A stretch of DNA of 7,160 nt from Rubrobacter sp. (GCA_013817025.1 JACDDK010000038.1:1-7160); one strand, 5' to 3'; shown: positions 1 through 6,546, counted from the stretch's first letter. The notes: generated by a model from the sequence alone, not told the origin. Program-made: numbers and translations.

Positions 1-1
1 G

Positions 2-550
2 GGCGGTGCTTTCACCGGATTCTCCATCGCGAGCGACTTCGAGAACGGGTTCGCGAGGCGGCTGATGCTCGCGGCGTCGAACCGGTATGGGATCATACTG
101 GGCTACGCCCTCGCCTCGCTGGTGCGGGCCACCATGACCGGGGCGCTCGTCACCATCGTAGCGGTCGCTACCGGGATGCCCATTACCGGCGGCTTCGACT
201 TCTTCGGTCTCGTGGCCCTCGCCATCCTGGCGAACATCGCCGCGACCCTGTTCGGCGCGGGCATCGCCATGCTGCTCCGCACCGGACAGGCGGGACCGGT
301 CATCCGCACGCCCATCTTCCTCGTGTTGTTTCTCGCACCCGTCTTCGTACCGCTGAACTTGCTGACCGGATGGATCGAGACGGTAGCCCGCCTGAACCCG
401 TTCACCGTGATCCTCGAATCGTCCCGAGGCTTCCTTGCCGGAGAACCATCCAACGTCGCCGCGGCCTTCGCCATCAGCTTCGCGATGATCATCGTCCTCG
501 CGCTCTGGGCCGCCTACGGTATGCGCCGCGCCGAACAGGCCGGCGGATGA
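2..550 (+). CDS. ABC-2 type transporter permease, 3' part (5' end outside window)
   Basis: This is the C-terminal part of an integral membrane subunit of an ABC exporter. The frame is open from base 2 to the TGA at 548-550, giving 182 visible residues; the ATG at 65 is internal because the open frame runs through it to the window edge. An N-terminal stretch with ASDFENGF and the following LMLAASNRYG resembles the cytoplasmic coupling region of ABC-2 (DrrB-like) permeases, where short conserved Glu/Asn residues meet the ATPase. About five hydrophobic helices follow, with the late LLTGWIETVARLNPFT segment that is typical just before the last helix of this family. The final helix (AAFAISFAMIIVLALW) ends in a short charged tail. 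The stop overlaps the next start (ATGA), implying translational coupling. The matching ATPase is presumably upstream, outside the window. The substrate is unknown; drug or lipid export is the usual role. Confidence 0.85.
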   Translation, partial: GGAFTGFSIASDFENGFARRLMLAASNRYGIILGYALASLVRATMTGALVTIVAVATGMPITGGFDFFGLVALAILANIAATLFGAGIAMLLRTGQAGPVIRTPIFLVLFLAPVFVPLNLLTGWIETVARLNPFTVILESSRGFLAGEPSNVAAAFAISFAMIIVLALWAAYGMRRAEQAGG

Positions 551-999
551 CCCGAGGCCGCCCCTACAACCGACCCATCGCCACCGTCCAGAAGCTGGCG
601 ACGAAACTCCACAGCTCCATATTCCGTGCCACGGACGGCAAAATCGGCGGGACGCTCGCCGGTGGCCCCGTCCTGCTCCTCGTCACCACCGGCCGCAAGA
701 CCGGCCAGCGCCGCACCACCCCGCTCCTCTACCTGATGGACGGTGACCGCTACGTCATCGTCGCCTCCAACGGCGGCGCTCCCAAAGACCCCGTGTGGTG
801 GCTAAACCTGAAGGCCAACCCCGAGGCGACGGTCGAGGTGGGGGACCGGACGTTGCGCGTCCGGGCGGAAGCGGCGAGCCCCGAAGAGAAGGCGAGGTTG
901 TGGCCTGGATTAGTGAAAATGTACGGTGGATACGAAGGGTATCAGCGAAAGACGGACCGGACCATCCCGGTGGTCATACTGCACCCGATGGGCACGTAG
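547..999 (+). CDS. F420H2-dependent nitroreductase/quinone reductase family protein (Ddn-like, DUF385)
   Basis: The protein has 150 residues, the usual size for this family of small split-barrel enzymes that bind the deazaflavin cofactor F420 and reduce quinones or nitro compounds. The hallmark is seen at residues 43-62, where VTTGRKTGQRRTTPLLYL matches the conserved GRKTGQxRxTPL motif. It is followed by DGDRYVIVASNGG (65-77) and by PVWWLNLKANPEATVEVG (82-99), the W-x-NLxANP motif. The ATG at 547 is chosen because it overlaps the permease stop by 4 bp and gives the family's normal length. A longer reading of the same frame starting inside the permease gene adds only non-homologous arginine-rich sequence. 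Coupling to an export permease suggests a detoxification or redox-protection role, but this is inference. The F420 requirement comes from the family and is not proven here. Confidence 0.9.
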   Translation: MTRGRPYNRPIATVQKLATKLHSSIFRATDGKIGGTLAGGPVLLLVTTGRKTGQRRTTPLLYLMDGDRYVIVASNGGAPKDPVWWLNLKANPEATVEVGDRTLRVRAEAASPEEKARLWPGLVKMYGGYEGYQRKTDRTIPVVILHPMGT

Positions 1000-1013
1000 A
1001 GAAAGGATCCTTG

Positions 1014-1340
1014 ATGGCGGATTTCGGCACTATCACCCGCGAGGAACTCAAGGCGAAGATGGACCGGGGCGACGAGTTCGTCTTGTTGGAAGTGCTGGGC
1101 GAGGCGGCGTACCGGCGGGCGCATTTGCCGGGCGCGATCCAATTCCAAGACCTCGACCGTATCCCGGAGCTTCTGCCGGACAAGAAAGCCGAGATCGTCA
1201 CCTACTGCTCCAGCCCCACCTGACACTCCTCGACCGGGGTCGCCCGTGAACTGGCGACCCGAGGCTACGAGAACGTCTACGAATACGAAGGCGGCAAATC
1301 CGACTGGACAAACGCTGGATACCCCACCGAGAGCGGCTGA
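1014..1340 (+). CDS. Rhodanese-like domain protein with in-frame TGA (candidate selenoprotein or nonsense mutant)
   Basis: This is a single rhodanese domain (sulfurtransferase fold) of 108 residues if the TGA at 1221-1223 is read through. The conserved N-terminal motif YRRAHLPGAI is at residues 33-42. The active-site loop IVTYCSSPT (61-69) contains the presumed catalytic Cys65. Codon 70 is TGA. The same frame then gives HSSTGVARELATRGY and YEGGKSDWTNAGYP, the normal C-terminal half of the domain, and ends at TGA 1338-1340. As I recall the relatives, many carry Cys at the codon-70 position (YCxxxxC). If translation stops at codon 70 the product is 69 residues and lacks the second half of the fold. 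The ATG at 1014 follows a GAAAGGA ribosome site at 1001-1007, 14 bp after the oxidoreductase stop, so it is probably co-transcribed with it. Possible readings are selenocysteine insertion, a recent TGC/TGT-to-TGA mutation, or a base error. An automated annotation might give only 1014-1223. Confidence 0.8.
1237..1260 (+). promoter_or_regulatory. SECIS-like hairpin inside the rhodanese gene
   Basis: GGGTCGCC (1237-1244) pairs perfectly with GGCGACCC (1253-1260) around the 8-nt loop CGTGAACT. The loop starts 21 nt after the in-frame TGA. Four outer pairs are possible, CCTC 1228-1231 with GAGG 1261-1264, leaving a 5-nt bulge on the 5' side. Bacterial SECIS elements, which recruit SelB, are known as a stem-loop shortly 3' of the UGA with a G among the first two loop bases; the second loop base here is G. 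The stem also encodes conserved protein sequence in GC-rich DNA, so a chance hairpin is possible. Confidence 0.4.
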
Positions 1341-1540
1341 AAGCACCGGCCCAGTTCGTACCGGCTGAGGACGGGCTAAATACGTGGGTCTCGGGATCAT
1401 GGATCCACAACCCCGATCACACCGCCCTCACGAGGACGCCCACACAGCCAATCGCCATTTTCTCGAACAGCGGCTCCGCTATCGGCTAGGCGAAAGGATG
1501 GTTTCCGACCCCCGCGTAAACGTTCTTACAAAACTTTCTT

Positions 1541-1563
1541 GTGCAAAGGTTGAAAGTGCAAAG
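1541..1563 (+). repeat. GTGCAAAG direct repeat, candidate operator
   Basis: GTGCAAAG occurs at 1541-1548 and again at 1556-1563, 15 bp apart start to start. The copies flank the candidate -35 box at 1550-1555. An overlapping inverted pair, ACTTTC 1533-1538 and GAAAGT 1552-1557, is also present. Their position makes them candidate binding sites for the MarR-type regulator encoded just downstream. This is inferred from placement only; MarR sites are more often palindromes. Confidence 0.35.
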
Positions 1564-1577
1564 ATCGGGCGTAGACT
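1550..1577 (+). promoter_or_regulatory. Putative housekeeping-type promoter of the marR-MFS-ABC operon
   Basis: TTGAAA (1550-1555) matches the -35 consensus at five of six bases. TAGACT (1572-1577) matches the -10 consensus at four of six. The spacer is 16 bp. Transcription would start near 1584, giving a leader of roughly 24 nt before the ATG at 1608. The AT-rich setting ahead of a tight gene cluster supports it. Confidence 0.45.
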
Positions 1578-1607
1578 TCTTATCGTGAGTATTTCGAGAG
1601 GCAAAAG

Positions 1608-2051
1608 ATGGTAGATGAGACGCGGCGGGACGAGGCGGTGCCGGGGGTTCATCCGGTGTTGCCGTCGTTGGCGTTGGCGTTCAAGCGCATGATCTCGACT
1701 ATAGAGCGGGAGTCCGGGATCGGGGGCATGAAGTGGTTTTTGTTGACGGTTCTAGACGCTCGGGACGGGTTGAGTCAGGGCGAGTTCTGCGGAGAGTACG
1801 AGATGGACGCCTCGCGGGTTACGCGGACGGCGCAGTCGCTAGAGGGGGATGGTTTGATCCGCCGCGAGCGAGACGCCGAGGACAACCGGGTCGTGCGGAT
1901 GTACCTGACAGATGGTGGTTGGGAGCAACTGCGGAAACTGCCGGAGATCAACGAGCACCTCAAGAGTAGGGTTCACAGCGTGTTGAGTGAGGAAGAGTTC
2001 GAGGAGTTACGGCGGATGTTGGGCTTGCTCGCCGGAGCGATGAAGGGCTAG
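1608..2051 (+). CDS. MarR-family winged-helix transcriptional regulator
   Basis: This is a 147-residue cytoplasmic DNA-binding protein, the normal length for MarR repressors, which act as dimers and release DNA when they bind small aromatic or toxic ligands. The helix-turn-helix lies at about residues 56-80 (SQGEFCGEYEMDASRVTRTA), followed by LEGDGLIRRERDAEDNRVVRMYLTDGG (78-104). That stretch is the recognition helix end plus wing, with the conserved D..D.R pattern of the family. Helical flanks at both ends would form the dimer interface. There is a single Cys (Cys61) in the DNA-binding part, so redox sensing is conceivable but unproven. The start is ATG 1608, with GAGAGG at 1596-1601 as ribosome site. 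It is first in the cluster, 11 bp before the MFS exporter gene, the common arrangement in which the regulator represses itself and its exporter. A 78-residue reading in another frame is a shadow. Confidence 0.92.
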   Translation: MVDETRRDEAVPGVHPVLPSLALAFKRMISTIERESGIGGMKWFLLTVLDARDGLSQGEFCGEYEMDASRVTRTAQSLEGDGLIRRERDAEDNRVVRMYLTDGGWEQLRKLPEINEHLKSRVHSVLSEEEFEELRRMLGLLAGAMKG

Positions 2052-2057
2052 GAGGGG
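2051..2057 (+). promoter_or_regulatory. Ribosome binding site that decides the TTG start of the MFS gene
   Basis: GGAGGGG begins on the last base of the MarR stop codon and lies 5 nt (7 nt counted from GGAGG) before TTG 2063. No in-frame ATG lies close enough to this site to compete. The first in-frame Met codon downstream falls inside the first membrane helix. Confidence 0.7.
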
Positions 2058-2062
2058 AAGTC

Positions 2063-3961
2063 TTGACGGAGAGCAGCAGGAGTACGTTTCTGGCGGTGGC
2101 GGGGCTGATGCTCGCGTTGTTCTTGGTGGCGTTGGACCAGACGGTCGTTGGCACGGCGATGCCGCAGATCATCGCGGACCTCGACGGCTTCGAGCGGTAT
2201 GCGTGGGTCACGACGGCGTATCTGCTGGCGTCGACGGCCATGATCCCGGTGATCGGCAAGCTCGGAGACGTGTACGGACGCAAGTGGTTCATCGTGGGAG
2301 GCGTTGTTGTCTTCCTGATCGGGAGCGCCCTGTGCGGCGCGGCGTGGGGGATGACCGAGTTGATCCTCTTCCGCGGCATCCAGGGCCTCGGAGCCGGTAT
2401 GATCTTCGCCAACATCTTTACCTCGGTCGCGGATATTTTTCCGGACCCGGCGCGGCGGGCGAAGTATCAGGGGCTCTTCTTCGGCGTGTTCGCGCTTTCG
2501 AGCGTTATTGGGCCTACTTTAGGCGGTTGGCTTACGGACAACCTCGATTGGCGGTGGGTGTTCTACATCAACATCCCGCTCGGGGTGATCTCGCTGTTCG
2601 TCTTGCCGGTCGTGCTGCGCCAATCCGCCACGCGCCGCAGCGTCAGGATCGACTACCCCGGTGCGGTCACCATCACCGCCTCCGTAGTCGCCCTCTTGCT
2701 CGCCCTCTCGTGGGTTGGCGAGGGATACGACTGGAGCGCCGAGCGCGTCGTCTACGGCTTCATCGTCTCCGCTATTTTGCTGGCCGCTTTTATCCCGATA
2801 GAGTTGCGGGCCATCGAGCCGATCATCCCACTCTCCCTGTTCAAGAGCCGGACGTTCACCTCGGCGGCCCTGCTGATGTTCCTGGTCGGTGTCGGGATGT
2901 TCGGCATAATCCTGTACACGCCGCTCTTCGTGCAGGGCGTCCTCGGCGAGACCGCGACCAACTCCGGCACGGTGCTCACACCACTAGTGTTCGCCATGAC
3001 CGCCGTTGGGGTGATAGGTGGCCAGATCATCGCCCGCGTAAAGCGCGTCAAGCCGTTCACCATCTTCGGCGCCGCGATGATGACCTTCGGCGTCTACCTT
3101 TTGACCACGCTCGGCACCGGCTCCTCGACCGGCACCGTCGCCGTATATCTGACGGTAACGGGGCTCGGCCTGGGCCTCATAATGCCGACCGCAACCCTGG
3201 CCGTACAGACTATCGTAGGCCGCGAACTGCTGGGCGTGGCGACCGCCGCCACCCAGTTCATCCGCTCTCTGGGCTCAACCGTAGGCACTGCGGTAGTAGG
3301 TTCCATCATAACCTCCGGCTACGCGAAAGACCTCGAAGCCAACGCCCCCGAACAAGCCCCCGACCGGCTAGTTTCCGCCCTCGAAAACCCGCAGGCGCTC
3401 GTCAGCGAAGAGGCCCGCGACGCGCTAACCCGCGAAGTCTCCGCCTTCCCCGGTGGTCCGCAACTCCTCGAAGGCGTAATAGACACCGCCCGCACCGCAC
3501 TCTCCGACGCCGTCCACAGCGGTTTCGTCCTCATCCTGGTGACCACAGCCCTGGCTATAGCCGCCGCCCTGCTGATGAAGAACATCAAGTTGGAAGAAGA
3601 CGCACCGGACGAAAAAGCCCCGGAGGTCACGCCCGACGCGGCCGCGCTCACCGCGGCCCTCGCTACCGCGTTGGAGAGCGACGCCCGCAGCGACGAGGAC
3701 CAGCGCCTCGCTGGCTCCCTGCGCTCTGCCGGGATTAGGACCTCCGCAGGGTCGGGATCGGAAGGGGCCACGGCGCTGCTGGGCGTTGCGGAGCGCATCG
3801 AGAACGGCAACGGGGATTATCCGGCTCTGACTCGAACGGCGGCGGACCTCGCCAACGTCCACGGCGGCGAGAATGCCAACGAGCGCGAGAAAGCCATCCA
3901 TACCTCTAGGACCGTGATCCGGCCTCTCGCCACCCGCGAAGCACCGGAGAAACCCCGCTAG
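2063..3961 (+). CDS. DHA2-family (EmrB/QacA-type) MFS multidrug exporter with long C-terminal tail
   Basis: This is a proton-driven drug exporter of the 14-helix DHA2 type. Family motifs are present: LDQTVVGTAMPQI in helix 1 (24-36, motif D1), GKLGDVYGRK between helices 2 and 3 (65-74, motif A), RGIQGLGAG (104-112, motif B-like) and GPTLGGWL (150-157, motif C), followed by WRWVFYINIPLG (163-174). Hydrophobic helices continue to about residue 505. A soluble loop of about 65 residues (421-485) sits before the last helix. The body is of usual size, but residues 508-632 add a hydrophilic Ala/Glu/Asp-rich tail with no membrane segment and no domain I recognise. The start is TTG 2063. The gene lies 11 bp after the MarR gene and 1 bp before the next, so it is surely co-transcribed. 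The substrate is unknown. The C-terminal tail shows no frameshift and ends in a clean stop. Confidence 0.93.
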   Translation: MTESSRSTFLAVAGLMLALFLVALDQTVVGTAMPQIIADLDGFERYAWVTTAYLLASTAMIPVIGKLGDVYGRKWFIVGGVVVFLIGSALCGAAWGMTELILFRGIQGLGAGMIFANIFTSVADIFPDPARRAKYQGLFFGVFALSSVIGPTLGGWLTDNLDWRWVFYINIPLGVISLFVLPVVLRQSATRRSVRIDYPGAVTITASVVALLLALSWVGEGYDWSAERVVYGFIVSAILLAAFIPIELRAIEPIIPLSLFKSRTFTSAALLMFLVGVGMFGIILYTPLFVQGVLGETATNSGTVLTPLVFAMTAVGVIGGQIIARVKRVKPFTIFGAAMMTFGVYLLTTLGTGSSTGTVAVYLTVTGLGLGLIMPTATLAVQTIVGRELLGVATAATQFIRSLGSTVGTAVVGSIITSGYAKDLEANAPEQAPDRLVSALENPQALVSEEARDALTREVSAFPGGPQLLEGVIDTARTALSDAVHSGFVLILVTTALAIAAALLMKNIKLEEDAPDEKAPEVTPDAAALTAALATALESDARSDEDQRLAGSLRSAGIRTSAGSGSEGATALLGVAERIENGNGDYPALTRTAADLANVHGGENANEREKAIHTSRTVIRPLATREAPEKPR

Positions 3962-3962
3962 C

Positions 3963-4535
3963 GTGGAGACCTACTCCCACGCCTTCTACACCTGGGCGCT
4001 CGCCAAACACGGCGTAAAGGCGGGCCGCGCCGCGGGAATAGCCGGAGCCGTCGGCGCGGCGTTCCCCGATTTGCCGGCCTTCGTCGCGACGGTCTACTAC
4101 GTCGGCCCGAAGTTCGTGAGCGGTGGTTGGGAGTCGATGCACTCCGAGGAGATGCTAGACGCCATCTACTTCTCGGGTCCGTTTGGTGCCACGGGCAGCG
4201 CCCTGCACTCCGCCGTGCCTGTGGTGGTATTGCTCGGCGTGTACGGGCTTTTGAAGCTCGGTCGCCGCGACGGGCGGCGCGTCTTACTGTGGTTCTTGCT
4301 CGGGTGGTTCGGCCACACGGTCATGGACTTCCTCACCCACGTGGACGACGTGCGCCCGTTGTTCTGGCCCATCACGGACTGGACGTGGGCCAGCCCCGTC
4401 TCCTACTACAACAGCGAATATTACGGAAGAGAATTCTTCGCCATAAACCACGCGCTGATGTTGCTCACGATCGTGGTGCTTCTGGTGCGCCGTATGCGGA
4501 AAAAGCCCTCGAATCCTGGCGCGGACGCGGCTTAG
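3963..4535 (+). CDS. YdjM/DUF457-like integral membrane protein with metal-hydrolase-type His/Asp residues
   Basis: This is a 190-residue membrane protein with about four hydrophobic segments (near 24-46, 78-98, 107-124 and 163-176). Conserved-looking polar residues are His6 (YSHAF), Asp36 in FPDLPAF, His82 (ALHSAVP), and the run GHTVMDFLTHVDD (117-129) followed by LFWPIT (133-138). This order resembles the YdjM/DUF457 group, annotated as membrane-bound metal-dependent hydrolases, where similar His and Asp residues are expected to bind metal. The family's function is poorly known, and neither reaction nor substrate can be given. The GTG start at 3963 lies 1 bp after the MFS stop; GGAGA at 3946-3950 is a slightly distant ribosome site, so translation probably relies on coupling. 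The next possible start would remove His6. Membership in the efflux operon suggests a link to membrane stress or lipid handling, which is inference. Confidence 0.7.
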   Translation: METYSHAFYTWALAKHGVKAGRAAGIAGAVGAAFPDLPAFVATVYYVGPKFVSGGWESMHSEEMLDAIYFSGPFGATGSALHSAVPVVVLLGVYGLLKLGRRDGRRVLLWFLLGWFGHTVMDFLTHVDDVRPLFWPITDWTWASPVSYYNSEYYGREFFAINHALMLLTIVVLLVRRMRKKPSNPGADAA

Positions 4536-4577
4536 CTACTACCGAATATCGAACTCGCCAGTAGACTTGAGGAGCCC

Positions 4578-5511
<934 letters not shown>

Positions 5512-5525
<14 letters not shown>

Positions 5526-6276
5526 TGCCGTTCTGACCATCGCTTACCGGGACGTGGCGAAGTTCACGCGGGATAGGACGCGGTTGGTAGCTTCTCTCAT
5601 TTTTCCGGTTATCTTCGTGGCGGTGTTGGGTGGAAGCTTGCAGGCGAACATCGGGGATCGGGCGGGGTACGACTTCCTCGTGTTTACGTTTACCGGGGTG
5701 TTCGCGCAGACGTTGTTTCTATCGGCTACGCAGGGGGTGATCTCGCTGGTCGAGGATCGGGAGAACGACTTTTCGCAGGAGATCTTCGTGTCCCCGATCT
5801 CCCGCTACTCCATCATCCTCGGAAAGATCGTCGGTGAGTCCATCGTGGCTCTGGTTCAGGGTGTCGTGGTGGTGTTGTTTGGGCTCGTGATCGGGGTCCC
5901 GCTGACCCTCGCCCAGATCGTCGGCCTCTTGCCCGTAGCCGTCGCGGCGTGTTTGCTGGGCGGGGCGTTCGGGGTGTTCGTGCTCGGCAACATCAGCTCG
6001 CAGCGGGCGGCTAACCAGATCTTCCCGTTCGTTATCTTTCCGCAGTTCTTCCTGGCCGGTGTCTTCTCCCCGATACAAGTCCTGCCACTCCCCCTGGACG
6101 TACTCTCCCGCATCTCGCCCCTGCGCTACGCCGTCGACCTCACCCGCAATCGGACGCCCCGGCGAGTACGACGCCGTAGTCCTGGCAAACCCCTTCTTCA
6201 ACCTCGGGGTGATCGGGGCGATGTTCGCCGTCTTCCTGGTGGCGGGAACACTTCTGTTCATCCGGCGCGAGCGTAG
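5512..6276 (+). CDS. ABC-2 type permease (DrrB-like), frameshifted near the C-terminus
   Basis: This is the membrane subunit paired with the upstream ATPase. Residues 1-211 look normal: helix 1 at about 24-41, helix 2 at 55-72, the coupling stretch VEDRENDFSQEIFVSPISRY (80-99), then helices at about 107-128, 133-158 and 168-186. LSRISPLRYAVDLTR (198-212) is the usual approach to the last helix. From about residue 213 the frame turns into an arginine-rich tail (RTPRRVRRRSPGKP...) ending at TAG 6274-6276, which is not like the family. The expected ending is found in the next frame (6164-6283). Read as it stands, the protein is 254 residues long but lacks its last helix. With the shift corrected it would have about 257 residues, the family norm. 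It may be a pseudogene, a base-level error or, less likely, a +1 recoding event. Confidence 0.8.
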
Positions 6277-6283
6277 CCAGTAG
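6146..6283 (+). pseudogene. Out-of-frame last helix of the ABC-2 permease
   Basis: The +1 frame gives GRPGEYDAVVLANPFFNL followed by a hydrophobic helix (GVIGAMFAVFLVAGTLLF) and IRRERSQ, ending at TAG 6281-6283. This is a normal ABC-2 permease C-terminus and clearly belongs to the gene starting at 5512. The switch point lies between 6146 and 6163. The stretch between DLTR and EYD has only 16 nt, shorter than the 7-8 residues I recall between these points in relatives, so a small deletion fits better than a one-base insertion. No start codon or ribosome site makes this an independent gene. Confidence 0.7.
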
Positions 6284-6302
6284 CACCCGAAGAGTGATTT
6301 GG

Positions 6303-6308
6303 TAAACT
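6303..6308 (+). promoter_or_regulatory. Possible -10 box for the tRNA-Ser gene
   Basis: TAAACT lies 17 nt before the mature tRNA 5' end and matches four of six -10 consensus bases. No good -35 box is seen at the expected distance; that region overlaps the end of the permease gene. AGAGT 6291-6295 and ACTCT 6306-6310 can pair around a 10-nt loop, but no T-run follows. Confidence 0.25.
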
Positions 6309-6325
6309 CTCTCCTCGCCGCACCA

Positions 6326-6416
6326 GGAGAGGTGTCCGAGTTGGCCGAAGGAGCGCGACTGGAAATCGCGTAGGCGGTTTATAGCCGTCTCGTGGGTTCG
6401 AATCCCACCCTCTCCG
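6326..6416 (+). tRNA. tRNA-Ser (anticodon GGA)
   Basis: This is a complete 91-nt class II cloverleaf. Acceptor GGAGAGG (6326-6332) pairs with CCTCTCC (6409-6415), and the discriminator base is G6416. The anticodon stem CGCGA/TCGCG (6354-6358 and 6366-6370) encloses loop CTGGAAA with anticodon GGA at 6361-6363, reading UCC and UCU codons. A long variable arm (about 6372-6391) is diagnostic for Ser here. The T arm is GTGGG/CCCAC with loop TTCGAAT (6397-6403). The 3' CCA is not encoded (CTC follows), so it must be added by the nucleotidyltransferase. All stems appear intact, so the gene should be functional. Confidence 0.97.
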
Positions 6417-6546
6417 CTCTGGTCTATGAATGCCAGATTGATACAGTGCCACCGCTAAAGGTTTTCTTCCGATTGTCCGACAAGTAATGTAGAGTTTCAT
6501 GGATAAATCACGAATAGCCGGAGCTTCCGGTTGCGAGGGGGAAACT
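6417..6546 (+). other. Leader region upstream of the secreted glucosaminidase gene
   Basis: These 130 nt between tRNA-Ser and the hydrolase start are more AT-rich than the genes. TCTGG 6418-6422 with CCAGA 6433-6437 is a weak hairpin just after the tRNA, not a clear terminator. TTGTC-C-GACAA at 6473-6483 is an 11-bp palindrome of operator type. AT-rich TAATGT/TAGAGT at 6485-6495 could hold a -10 box, but no good -35 box is present. No known riboswitch class can be assigned by eye. Confidence 0.4.
6516..6532 (+). promoter_or_regulatory. Hairpin just ahead of the hydrolase ribosome binding site
   Basis: CCGGA (6518-6522) pairs with TCCGG (6526-6530) around the 3-nt loop GCT, extended by one G-T and one A-T pair. 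It ends 2 nt before the GAGGGGG ribosome site (6535-6541). Such a position could influence ribosome access, but no alternative pairing that hides the site is visible, so a role is only possible. Confidence 0.3.

Larger units (their letters stand above)
1341..1607 (+). other. Intergenic region between the rhodanese and marR-type genes
   Basis: I see no supportable gene in these 267 bp. The first half is GC-rich and includes a possible stem-loop, GTGGGTC 1384-1390 with GATCCAC 1402-1408 (one G-T wobble, 11-nt loop). No T-run follows, so it is not a convincing intrinsic terminator. A short palindrome AGCGGCTCCGCT lies at 1469-1480. The second half, from about 1515, is distinctly more AT-rich and holds the likely promoter of the downstream operon. 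Confidence 0.6.

Noticed and set aside
1384..1408. Stem-loop after the rhodanese gene considered as an intrinsic terminator
   Set aside because: The stem has a wobble pair and an 11-nt loop, and no T-run follows. It may be a dyad of other meaning or chance.
1384..1614. A 76-residue plus-strand reading in the intergenic region
   Set aside because: It has no ribosome site, no recognisable motif, and runs through the likely promoter into the MarR start.
2203..3738. A 511-residue open frame inside the MFS gene in another frame
   Set aside because: It is Arg/Pro/His-rich shadow coding caused by GC-rich codons, with no ribosome site. The overlapping MFS frame carries all the family motifs.
6326..6416. 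tRNA-Ser as an integration site for a mobile element
   Set aside because: No integrase gene and no second copy of the tRNA 3' end are visible within the window.
6499..6546. Earlier ATG start for the glucosaminidase at 6499
   Set aside because: It would add 16 polar residues before the signal peptide and has no good ribosome site, while ATG 6547 has GAGGGGG at the right distance.
6417..6546. c-di-AMP (ydaO-type) or other riboswitch ahead of the wall hydrolase
   Set aside because: The gene type made this plausible, but I cannot match the conserved blocks of any riboswitch class by eye, and the leader is short.
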